Source: JBDGPU01 sp042219525 (GTDB lineage Archaea > Halobacteriota > Halobacteria > Halobacteriales > Haloferacaceae). Taken from it: DNA of 46,689 nucleotides. The position numbers were made by a program, and so were the translations under genes. Location of the stretch: positions 1 through 46,689 of the forward strand of contig JBDGPU010000133.1 in assembly GCA_042219525.1 (NCBI GenBank), given 5' to 3'. Positions 34,341-41,456 of the stretch are shown one piece after another. The notes beneath the pieces were generated by a model. The model was not told the DNA's origin. It searched no databases and saw only the letters and a program-made list of their open reading frames with translations. Position 1 is the stretch's first letter. Each line of letters opens with the position of its first letter.

Positions 34341-34808
34341 TCAACCGTCGACGTCGCGGGCGATGTCCGCGAGCGAATCCCGTGGCCCGGCGTCGACGTC
34401 GTAGACGGTCCGCTCGCCCGGCAGGCGGAGCCCGTAGGCGTCGCCCGGAGCCACCACGTCGAGCAGGAGCGCGTCGCCCTCCTCTCGACCGTGGTCGCTC
34501 AACCACTCGATGAGCCGGTTCTCGCCCTCGCCGCTCGTGCGGGCGAGCCGGCGGTTGTCGAAGGCCCCACGGATCAGGCGCCCCTGCGTGTCCGCGTCGA
34601 TTCGGGCGTGGTACTCGTCGCGGTCGATGATGACGCGAACGAGATCACCCGCCTCGACGTCGAGCGCCGCACAGGAGCCGGACTCGAGCCGGTCGGCGAG
34701 CTCGTCGTCCGCCGGGAGTCGGACGCAGGGGCGGCGGGTCCCACCGCTGCGGGCGACGCGGACGCGGACGGACACGAGACTGGGGTCGTCGGACGGAAGA
34801 CGCGCCAT
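34341..34808 (-). CDS. conserved haloarchaeal protein (DUF7112-like)
   Basis: A 155-residue soluble acidic protein. It begins with a beta-rich domain (SLVSVRVRVARSGGTRRPCV, then SGSCAALDVEAGDLVRVIID) and ends with a second half LIEWLSDHGREEGDALLLDV and GDAYGLRLPGERTVYDVDA. The strand-turn pattern resembles AbrB/SpoVT or DUF7112-type small beta domains, so nucleic-acid binding is possible but not shown. It starts 14 bases after the S6e gene and may be co-transcribed with it. The family name is from memory and uncertain. Confidence 0.7.
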   Translation of the reverse strand: MARLPSDDPSLVSVRVRVARSGGTRRPCVRLPADDELADRLESGSCAALDVEAGDLVRVIIDRDEYHARIDADTQGRLIRGAFDNRRLARTSGEGENRLIEWLSDHGREEGDALLLDVVAPGDAYGLRLPGERTVYDVDAGPRDSLADIARDVDG

Positions 34809-34822
34809 CGCGAGAAAAAGCG

Positions 34823-35239
34823 TTACTCCTCGTCGCCTTCGCCGAGCGCCTCGGCGACGTCGCCTTCGCCGAGCGCCTCGGCGACGTCGCCCTCGCCTTC
34901 GACGACGCTGGCGTTGATCTGTGCGATGTCCTCGTCGATCTCCGCGCCGCGGACGGTGACGCGCTTGCGCTCGCCCTCCTGGCTCGGCTCGAAGCCGACG
35001 CCGCCCTCGAGGAGGATCTCCTTCAGGGCCGTGCCGGGCACGTCCTCGCGCATCGGGCGCCCCGTCTCGTCGGAGCCGCCCGTTATCTCGAGCGTGAACC
35101 CGTCGAGGCCGACCGCGCCGCCGTCGACCTCGTCACCGAGGCTACGGCCCATGAAGCGATTGGCGTCCTGTCCGTCAACTTCGCGCTGGAACGTGTCGCC
35201 AGTCTCGGGGTCGGCGACGACGACTTTGAATTCAACCAT
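34823..35239 (-). CDS. rps6e: 30S ribosomal protein S6e (eS6)
   Basis: A 138-residue archaeal S6e protein. It starts MVEFKVVVADPETGDTFQRE at ATG 35237-35239, continues with the family core (DANRFMGRSLGDEVDGGAVGL, LKEILLEGGVGFEP, RVTVRGAEIDEDIAQIN) and ends in a repeated acidic tail. CTTTTTAT lies about 26 bases upstream of the ATG, so the 19-codon upstream extension was rejected. The tail holds an exact 27-bp in-frame duplication, so it is slightly longer than the ordinary form. Confidence 0.96.
   Translation of the reverse strand: MVEFKVVVADPETGDTFQREVDGQDANRFMGRSLGDEVDGGAVGLDGFTLEITGGSDETGRPMREDVPGTALKEILLEGGVGFEPSQEGERKRVTVRGAEIDEDIAQINASVVEGEGDVAEALGEGDVAEALGEGDEE
34834..34887. repeat. 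exact 27-bp tandem duplication inside rps6e
   Basis: CGCCTTCGCCGAGCGCCTCG begins a 27-base unit present twice with no mismatch (34834-34860, 34861-34887). It keeps frame and doubles the segment GDVAEALGE in the S6e tail. Confidence 0.9.
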
Positions 35240-35260
35240 ACGGGAAGGAGACTCTGGCGA

Positions 35261-35268
35261 ATAAAAAG
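35261..35268 (-). promoter_or_regulatory. TATA-like element of rps6e
   Basis: Minus-strand CTTTTTAT lies about 26 bases before ATG 35239. Confidence 0.6.
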
Positions 35269-35311
35269 CACGTCGAAAGCCCCTCCGGGCGCTCACGCCC
35301 CGCGTCGGGGC

Positions 35312-36043
35312 TCAGTCCTCGGCCACAGCCGGCGCGTCGCGCTCGTCGACCGAGACGACGGTCCTGGTGCCGTCGCCCCACTCGCCGTCGACGAAGACCG
35401 TCTCGAGCGTCCGAGCGACGTCACTCGGCGTCGCCGACCCGCCGGCACCAGCGACGCTGCCGACGGACGCCGGGTCGAAGTCGACGTCGAGTGCGTCGTA
35501 CACCGGATCGAGCACGTCACCGATTTCGGGTTCGTCGTCCGCGGCGACGACGAGACAGCCGGAGACCAGCACGACGTCCGTCCGGACGCGCTGTGCGAGC
35601 CCGGCGACCTTCCCGCCGTCGGCAACGCGGATCGAGTGCGACCCCGGACAGTACGACGCCGGCGGTTCGCCCGGTTCGACGTCGGCGCCAAGGTCACGGA
35701 GTGCGTCGAGAACCGTCGCCGTCGCGGTCCGATAGCGATCCTCGATCCCGGATCGGCAGTCGTCGGTCGTGATCGCGACGGCGAACGCGAGCGTTCGGCC
35801 CGTATACGCGACGGCGCGACCGCCGACGCTCCGCTCGACCGGCGGGAAACCGCGCTCGTGGGCGGCACGAGTCGCCCCCTCGTAGTCCGCGGCGTTGGTG
35901 TCGCGCCGCCCGAACGCGACCTGTTTGGGCGGTTGCCAGACCCGAACCGCCGGCACCCCAGTCTCGGCAGCAGTCGCGAGCATCGACGTCGTCGCGGCTC
36001 GGTCCGCGTCCAGCGTCGGTCCCCGACCACGGATCACGCGCAT
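35312..36043 (-). CDS. lipoate-protein ligase A family (biotin/lipoate transferase fold)
   Basis: A 243-residue protein with the LplA/LipB catalytic fold. RVWQPPKQVAFGRRDTNAAD and the RSVGGRAVAYTGRTLAFAV segment form the ligand pocket (family motif RRxxGGxxV). ADGGKVAGLAQR carries the conserved lysine that contacts the lipoyl group, and YCPGSHSIR precedes it. The expected reaction is attachment or transfer of lipoate (or a related acyl group) to lipoyl domains. Archaeal members often need a second accessory protein, not seen here. ATG is at 36041-36043; the gene is divergent from the LytM-like gene. Confidence 0.82.
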   Translation of the reverse strand: MRVIRGRGPTLDADRAATTSMLATAAETGVPAVRVWQPPKQVAFGRRDTNAADYEGATRAAHERGFPPVERSVGGRAVAYTGRTLAFAVAITTDDCRSGIEDRYRTATATVLDALRDLGADVEPGEPPASYCPGSHSIRVADGGKVAGLAQRVRTDVVLVSGCLVVAADDEPEIGDVLDPVYDALDVDFDPASVGSVAGAGGSATPSDVARTLETVFVDGEWGDGTRTVVSVDERDAPAVAED

Positions 36044-36158
36044 AGAGTGACCTTAGTACCAGGACGCTATGATTCCTCCGCTCCCGCGGGTCGGTCAATC
36101 TCGGGTGACGGAGGATCGATGGGCCATCGACAGGCGGTCAACCGCCCGAGCGACGCCC

Positions 36159-36164
36159 CTTTTA
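36159..36164 (+). promoter_or_regulatory. TATA-like element of the LytM-like gene
   Basis: CCCTTTTACG is centred about 27 bases before ATG 36188. Confidence 0.5.
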
Positions 36165-36187
36165 CGCCTCGGGACTGAGAGCCGACG

Positions 36188-37069
36188 ATGATCACGTTGC
36201 CGGTGGACGTCGTCCGGCGATACCCGCGATTCTCGCTGTACAACTCCCCGTATCCGGCACACGACGCCGGCCACGCGATCGACCTGTACCCGGAGTCGAA
36301 CGCCGGGATCTCGCCGGTCTCGGGCGTCGTCCGTGACACCCGAACCGTCGGCTGTCCGGACCGGTCGTATGCCGTCGAGCAGGACCATCTCATCGTCATC
36401 GACGTCGACGACGAGTGGGCGAACGAGGCCAGCGTCGATCGGGATCTCGCGGCGCGGATCCTCCACGTCGAGCCGGCCGTCGAACCCGGCGACGAAGTCA
36501 CCGTCGGCGACTCGCTCGGGCCGATGATCCGTTCGGGCTTCTTCGGCCAGTGGGTCGACAACCACGTCCACCTGGGCTTCCGCGACGCCAGCGCGAATCC
36601 GTATCGCGCGAGCGGGTCGCTCCCCGTAGGCGTCGACGTCGACGTTCGGCCGCTCGCGTGGGACGGGACGGGCGTCGTCCGCGAAGTCGGCGAGACGTAC
36701 GCGCTGCTGGACGCCCCGACGCACCCCGATCCGACGGACGCCTACGCCGCGATCGCCAGCGACGACGGCGTGCCGCTCGATGGCGGCCTGGCCCACTACG
36801 CCGGCGGTGGGGCACTGGGCGAGGCCGACGGGGCGGTGTCCCTGTTCGGCCAGGATCTGGGCGAGGCCGAATCTCGGGACCTGACCTGGAACGACGTCGA
36901 CGTCCTCGCCAACGGCACGCGGATCACGGGGCTGTCGCTGTTCGCGTCCCGCGATGCGTCCTTCGGCGCGAAGCTCGTCTGCCCGGATGCGGAGTTCGAC
37001 GTTGGCGAGGAGGTGGCGGTCGACGTCGTGTCGAGCGACGCGCCGATCAAGCTGGGCGTCGGTCGGTAG
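36188..37069 (+). CDS. LytM/M23-like (lysostaphin-fold) protein of unknown role
   Basis: A 293-residue soluble acidic protein. Residues 22-35 read YPAHDAGHAIDLYP and resemble the first metal-binding segment (HxxxD) of M23 peptidases. ISPVSGVVRD matches the V-A-x-x-G-x-V strand. VEPGDEVTVGDSLG matches the VxxGxxIG strand-turn, and WVDNHVHLGFR (His126, His128) matches the HxH metal motif with GxSTGPHLHF-like context. No signal peptide is seen. The C-terminal half (about 135-293) is not recognised. Archaea such as this lack peptidoglycan, so the substrate, if any, is different or the fold is non-enzymatic. Confidence 0.65.
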   Translation: MITLPVDVVRRYPRFSLYNSPYPAHDAGHAIDLYPESNAGISPVSGVVRDTRTVGCPDRSYAVEQDHLIVIDVDDEWANEASVDRDLAARILHVEPAVEPGDEVTVGDSLGPMIRSGFFGQWVDNHVHLGFRDASANPYRASGSLPVGVDVDVRPLAWDGTGVVREVGETYALLDAPTHPDPTDAYAAIASDDGVPLDGGLAHYAGGGALGEADGAVSLFGQDLGEAESRDLTWNDVDVLANGTRITGLSLFASRDASFGAKLVCPDAEFDVGEEVAVDVVSSDAPIKLGVGR

Positions 37070-37233
37070 CGACGCTCGCGGGGTTGTGATGTGGCGAACA
37101 GTCGGCGCGGCGGATCGGTGCAGCGGTCCGCATGGTTGATCGGTCCCGCGACGGGGCGCCGAACTCCCGTCGAGTTCGTCGCGGGCGACGGCTCAGGTCA
37201 CGCGGCGAGGTGGCTCGCTATCGGTGAAAAACC

Positions 37234-37716
37234 TCAGCCCCAGCGCTCACGGTGGAGCTCCTTCGCCTGCTGGTAGTAGTCGTCCTCGCGCACCCGGTCG
37301 AGGTACTCCTCGAACACCTCGGCGGCCGCTCGCTTTTCAGGATCGGCCCACTGCTCCGGCTCGCGCTCCGTGCGCTCCGCACCCTCCTCGGCGTATTTCT
37401 GCCCGCCAGGATACTTCGCGTAGCGCATCGCCCGGGTGTATCCCATCTGCAGGTACTTCCGCGCCATGTCCATGCCGACGAAGTCGCCCTGTTCTCGGTA
37501 GTCCCGGAATCGCTCGTAGATGGCTTCAGCCGCCTCAGCTGCGGTTTCGGAATCCGCGTACCCCCACAGTGGCAAGAGCTCGGACTTGTACGGATCGACC
37601 TTGAACACGCCCTCCTCGCCGCGGGCAACGCGGTACAGCTCGGGGTGCTCTCGGAAGTCGACGGCGTACTCGGGGCCGTCCTCCCGCGTCGGGAGGTCGG
37701 GCCAGGCGTCGGACAT
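37234..37716 (-). CDS. DUF4385 family protein
   Basis: A 160-residue soluble protein. YAVDFREHPELYRVARGEEG, FKVDPYKSELLPLWGYAD and DFVGMDMARKYLQMGYTRA with RYAKYPGGQKY are conserved blocks of the DUF4385 family, found in bacteria, archaea and phages with no known activity. It starts at ATG 37714-37716, 36 bases after the stop of the MoeA-fusion gene, and is probably the last gene of that molybdenum-cofactor operon. The context alone does not prove a cofactor role. Confidence 0.85.
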   Translation of the reverse strand: MSDAWPDLPTREDGPEYAVDFREHPELYRVARGEEGVFKVDPYKSELLPLWGYADSETAAEAAEAIYERFRDYREQGDFVGMDMARKYLQMGYTRAMRYAKYPGGQKYAEEGAERTEREPEQWADPEKRAAAEVFEEYLDRVREDDYYQQAKELHRERWG

Positions 37717-37752
37717 GGTCGAACGTGATTCGAAAGAGGAGCGATCGGCGGC

Positions 37753-39693
37753 TCAGCCCTCGTAGCCCGGAAGTTCGCCGACGACGGCGTCGAGGTCGTT
37801 GAGTGCAGTCTCGAGGTCGGCGACGCTCGCGGTGTCGACGCGATCCGGGTTCGCGCGGACGACGACGTCCTGCGTGCCGAGGGAGACGAACCCGAGGCCG
37901 AGCTTTTCGGCCGTTGCGCGCAGGCCGAGGCCGACGTCCGCGTCGCCGCTCGCGACCCGGCGGGCCGGGCTCTCGAACGCGCGGACCGTCAGGTCGAAGC
38001 CCTCGATGGCGTCGACCAGCGCGTTGCGATCCTCGCCGCGCGCGTCGGCGAGCGCGGCGACCTCGTTCCCGAGACTTGTCCGAAGCCCGGAGTCGGTCGT
38101 CCGGTTGACGAACCGGAGGTCGCGGTCGACGAGGTCGCCGACGCCAGCGACGTCGTCCGGGGTGCCCGCGGGCACGACGAGGCCCCACTCGCGCGACCAG
38201 CGGCCGAGGTCGACGCTGTCGACGTCGCGCTCGACCGGCCCGGCGGTGACGGCGACGTCCGGGAGGCCACCGCGGAGGCGACGGAGCCCCTCGCGGGACC
38301 CGACCGGGAGATAGCGCGGCCGGTCGACGCGGTCGAGCAGACGGTTCAGCGCGGGGTCGTCCTCGCCGACCCCGAGCAACGTCGGCGGGCGCACGTCCGG
38401 CGAGAACAGCGTGACGTCGACGGCTTCGCCCTCGTCGAGAACCTCGGTGTCCGGGTCGACCTCGACGACGCCGTCGGCCTCGACGAGGCTGGTGGTCGCG
38501 CCAGACCCCTTGTCGACGGGGTAGACGAGCGGCGGGCGGCCCTCGCGTTCGAGCAGGCCGACGGGCATGAGCCGCATCCGGCCCTCGCTGTAGCGCTCCT
38601 GGACGCCCATTTCGCCGGCGATGGTCGCGGTCCGGGGCTCCGGCTGGCCGGCCGCCTCGCGGATCGCGGGCGCGACGAACGTCCGGAAGATGGTGAGCGC
38701 GGAGACGGGGTAGCCCGGGAGCCCGACGTACGCGGACGCGCCGGTCCGGGTGCTCTCCGCGGAGCGTTCGAGCCGGCCGATCAGCATCGGCTTGCCGGGC
38801 TTGACGGCGACGCCGTGGAGGAGCAGCTCGCCGCGGTCCTCGATGACGCGGTAGATGACGTCGACCGCGCTCGCGGAGGTCGACCCCGAGGAGAGCACGA
38901 GGTCGCACTCGTCGGCGGCGCGCGTCAGCAGTCGCTCCATCTCCGCGTAGTCGTCGCCGGCGTGGGGGTAGAGGACCGGTTCCCCGCCGGCCTCCTCGAC
39001 GCCCGTCGCGATCGTCGTCGAGTTGACGTCGTAGATCTGCCCGCGGTCGGAGTCCAGCGGCTCGCCCGGCCGGACTAGCTCGTCGCCCGTGGAGATGATC
39101 CCGACTTTCGGCTTGCCCCGGACCGGCACCTCGTCGACGCCGAGCGCGGAGAGCAAGCCGATTTCGCGGGGCGTGAGTCGCGTGCCGGGCCCGAGCGCGC
39201 GGCCGCCGGCGGCGATGTCCGCGCCGGCGACCATCACGTTGTCGCCCGGCGCGACCGAGGTGCGGATAGCGACGCGATCCGGGACGTCGCCGTCGGCTGA
39301 TTCCTCCGCGTACAGCTCCTCGGTGCGTTCGACCATCACCACGGCGTCGGCGCCGTCCGGCATCACGGCGCCGGTCGATATCTCGGCGCAGGTACCGGGG
39401 TCGACCGTCACGTCGGGCTCCGCGCCGGCGTGGACCGAGCCGACGAGGTCGAGTTCGACCGGGTCGGCCTCGTCCGCGCCGAAGGTGTCGCGGGCGCGCA
39501 CGGCGTAGCCGTCCATCGAGGCGCGGTCGAAGCCCGGCACGTCGAGGTCGGCGTCGATCCGCTCGGCGAGCACACGGCCGCGGGAGTCCTCCAGCGGGAC
39601 GTGTTCCGGCTCCGGCGCGAGGTCCAGCGAGTCGATGGCGGCGTGGGCCTCGGCGGGCGGCGCGAGGTCGCGGAACTCCTTGCGCTCGGTCAT
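37753..39693 (-). CDS. MoeA-like molybdopterin molybdotransferase fused to a substrate-binding-like domain
   Basis: A 646-residue protein. Residues 1 to about 410 are a complete MoeA: DLDVPGFDRASMDGYAVRA, GDELVRPGEPLDS, SGSTSASAVDVIYRVI and GLPGYPVSALTIF. Residues about 430-646 form a PBP-like domain (RYLPVGSREGLRRLRGG, FVNRTTDSGLRTSLGNEVAA, DVGLGLRATAEKLGLGFV) of the type seen in molybdate-binding or periplasmic-like regulators, without a signal peptide. MoeA inserts molybdenum (or tungsten) into molybdopterin; the extra domain may sense molybdate or tungstate. Its ATG overlaps the stop of the upstream moeA (ATGA). Confidence 0.92.
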   Translation of the reverse strand: MTERKEFRDLAPPAEAHAAIDSLDLAPEPEHVPLEDSRGRVLAERIDADLDVPGFDRASMDGYAVRARDTFGADEADPVELDLVGSVHAGAEPDVTVDPGTCAEISTGAVMPDGADAVVMVERTEELYAEESADGDVPDRVAIRTSVAPGDNVMVAGADIAAGGRALGPGTRLTPREIGLLSALGVDEVPVRGKPKVGIISTGDELVRPGEPLDSDRGQIYDVNSTTIATGVEEAGGEPVLYPHAGDDYAEMERLLTRAADECDLVLSSGSTSASAVDVIYRVIEDRGELLLHGVAVKPGKPMLIGRLERSAESTRTGASAYVGLPGYPVSALTIFRTFVAPAIREAAGQPEPRTATIAGEMGVQERYSEGRMRLMPVGLLEREGRPPLVYPVDKGSGATTSLVEADGVVEVDPDTEVLDEGEAVDVTLFSPDVRPPTLLGVGEDDPALNRLLDRVDRPRYLPVGSREGLRRLRGGLPDVAVTAGPVERDVDSVDLGRWSREWGLVVPAGTPDDVAGVGDLVDRDLRFVNRTTDSGLRTSLGNEVAALADARGEDRNALVDAIEGFDLTVRAFESPARRVASGDADVGLGLRATAEKLGLGFVSLGTQDVVVRANPDRVDTASVADLETALNDLDAVVGELPGYEG

Positions 39694-40955
39694 GCTACCG
39701 CCTCCCAGATCTCGACGTCGACGACCTCGCCGGCATCGATACCCTCGCGACCCTCGGGGACGACGACCCAGCCGTCAGCGAGCGCGACGCTGGAGAGGAC
39801 GCCCGAGCCGCTCGCGCGGGTCGGGGTCGCTTCGAGGTCGGCGTCGCCGTCGATGGCCGCGGCGTCGCCGTCGGCGTCGCCTCCGTCCGCTCCGGCGTCG
39901 GAGAGCTTCACCCGAGCGTACGTCCGCGTTCCGGGTTCGCTGGCGATCTTGCGGGTGAGCGTCGCGCGGCGGGTCGGGTGCGGTTCGACCGGGAGCCCGC
40001 CGGCAGTCTTGAGCGCGGGCCGGAGGAACTGCACGGCGTTGACGATGCAGGCGACGGGGTAGCCCGGAAGGTTGACGATCGGGGTTCCGTCGATTTCGCC
40101 CATCGCGACGGGGTGGCCCGGGCGGAGCGCGACGCCGTGGACGAGTACCTCGCCCAGGCTGTCGACGACCTCCGGGAGCAGGTCGCGCTCGCCGACGGAG
40201 GACCCGCCGGTGGTGACGACCACGTCGGCGTCGAGGTCGCGCTCGATGGCTGCTTCGAGCCGGTCCTCGTCGTCGGTGACGATGTCTCGATAGCGGGCGT
40301 CGCCACCCCAGCGCTCGACGAGCCGGGAGACGGTGAGGCCGTTGGTCTCGATCACCTCGCCCGGCTCGGGGGCTTCCTGGACCAGCTCCTCGCCGGTGGG
40401 GATGACGGCGACTTCGGGTGGTTCGAAGACGGGGACCTCGGTGAGGCCGACTGATTTCAGCAGGCCGAGGTCGGAGGGGCGGAGGCGGTGGCCGGTGTCG
40501 AAGAGGCGCTGGCCCGCGGCGACGTCCTCGCCGACCTCGCCGACGTTCTCGCCCTCGGCGACGGCGTCGAACACTTCCAGCTCCGCGTTGATCTCCTCGA
40601 CCTCCTCGATCATGACGACGGCGTCGGCGCCCTCGGGGAGGTCGCTCCCGGTGTGAACTCTGGCGGCCCGGTTCGGGCCGACGGCGTCCTCGCTCCGGCG
40701 GAGGACGCTGGGGGAGCGGTCGGAGGCGCCGAACGTGTCCTCGGCCCGGACCGCGTAGCCGTCCATCGCGGCGCGGTCGTAGCCCGGGACGGGGTTGGGC
40801 GCGTCCAGCGGTTCGGCGACGGCGCGCCCGTCGGCCTCGCCAAGCGGGACCTGCTCGACGCGGTCGTGGCGGTCGACGGCCGCAAGCAGGGCGTCGCGAG
40901 CGGCCGCCACCCGGGTCCGGTGCTTGAACCCGGCTTCGTGTCGATCGTGGCTCAT
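39690..40955 (-). CDS. moeA: molybdopterin molybdotransferase
   Basis: A 421-residue MoeA starting at ATG 40953-40955. It has PVPGYDRAAMDGYAVRAEDT, IPTGEELVQEAPEPGEV, VVTTGGSSVGERDLLPEV and NLPGYPVACIVNAVQF, with the C-terminal barrel around RRATLTRKIASEPGTRTY and VVPEGREGIDAGEVVDV. It catalyses metal insertion into adenylated molybdopterin. The longer frame upstream is unsupported, because a T-rich element lies 27 bases before the chosen ATG. The stop overlaps the next MoeA by ATGA. Confidence 0.94.
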   Translation of the reverse strand: MSHDRHEAGFKHRTRVAAARDALLAAVDRHDRVEQVPLGEADGRAVAEPLDAPNPVPGYDRAAMDGYAVRAEDTFGASDRSPSVLRRSEDAVGPNRAARVHTGSDLPEGADAVVMIEEVEEINAELEVFDAVAEGENVGEVGEDVAAGQRLFDTGHRLRPSDLGLLKSVGLTEVPVFEPPEVAVIPTGEELVQEAPEPGEVIETNGLTVSRLVERWGGDARYRDIVTDDEDRLEAAIERDLDADVVVTTGGSSVGERDLLPEVVDSLGEVLVHGVALRPGHPVAMGEIDGTPIVNLPGYPVACIVNAVQFLRPALKTAGGLPVEPHPTRRATLTRKIASEPGTRTYARVKLSDAGADGGDADGDAAAIDGDADLEATPTRASGSGVLSSVALADGWVVVPEGREGIDAGEVVDVEIWEAVA

Positions 40956-40979
40956 ACCCGGGGTTGGCGCTCCGGAGGC

Positions 40980-40984
40980 AAAAA
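40980..40984 (-). promoter_or_regulatory. T-rich promoter element of the moeA operon
   Basis: Minus-strand TTTTT (context GGTTTTTGCC) lies about 27 bases before ATG 40955 and supports that start. Confidence 0.45.
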
Positions 40985-41066
40985 CCCCGACGGGTGCGGA
41001 AATCGGCGGGCGGGACGTCCGATTGCGACGGGCGCGCCGCGGATCACCCCCGCCGGATACATCACC

Positions 41067-41071
41067 TTTTT
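41067..41071 (+). promoter_or_regulatory. T-rich promoter element of the Hsp20-ABC1 unit
   Basis: ACCTTTTTCG lies about 28 bases before ATG 41097. Confidence 0.45.
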
Positions 41072-41096
41072 CGAGCCAGCGCCCCAACCCGTGTGT

Positions 41097-41453
41097 ATGT
41101 CAGCGCTGCGTGATGCGCTCCGGGACCTCCCGGACGCCGTGTTCGCGGATCTCCTCGAGTCCGACGACGAGTACGTCCTCGTCATCGACCTGCCCGGCGC
41201 CACGAGCGACACCACTGACCTCGTCGCCGACGAGGGCCGTGTCACCATCGAGGCCCGCCGCGAGAAGGCGACGCCGGAGGGGTTCCGGTACATCCGCGAG
41301 GACCGACCGCTGTTCCTGGACGCGGAGCTGCCACTCCCGCCGGACGCCCTCGGCGACGAGGCGGACGCGGCGATGGAACGCGGGGTGCTCGAACTGACGA
41401 TCCCCAAGCGAGGCGATGCGTCGAAGGGAGAGCGCATCGAAATCGACGACTGA
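41097..41453 (+). CDS. Hsp20/alpha-crystallin-like small protein
   Basis: A 118-residue protein with a single alpha-crystallin/CS-type domain. EYVLVIDLPGATSDTTDL and VADEGRVTIEARREKAT form the first strands, FRYIREDRPLFLDAELPLP the middle, and MERGVLELTIPKRG the end, with the A-x-x-x-GVLxL/I-x-x-P signature of the family. Small heat-shock proteins hold unfolding clients. ATG 41097 follows a T-rich element. The following ABC1 kinase gene starts three bases after its stop, an unusual pairing that suggests joint function or expression. Confidence 0.85.
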   Translation: MSALRDALRDLPDAVFADLLESDDEYVLVIDLPGATSDTTDLVADEGRVTIEARREKATPEGFRYIREDRPLFLDAELPLPPDALGDEADAAMERGVLELTIPKRGDASKGERIEIDD

Positions 41454-41456
41454 TGG

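Noticed and set aside
33153..35264. A 703-residue plus-strand frame
   Set aside because: It runs opposite to AhbAB, DUF7112-like and S6e genes, which have clear family motifs.
34823..35296. The longer S6e frame beginning at 35296
   Set aside because: Its first 19 residues are basic and the TATA-like element lies inside it. The ribosomal family starts with MVEFKVVVAD.
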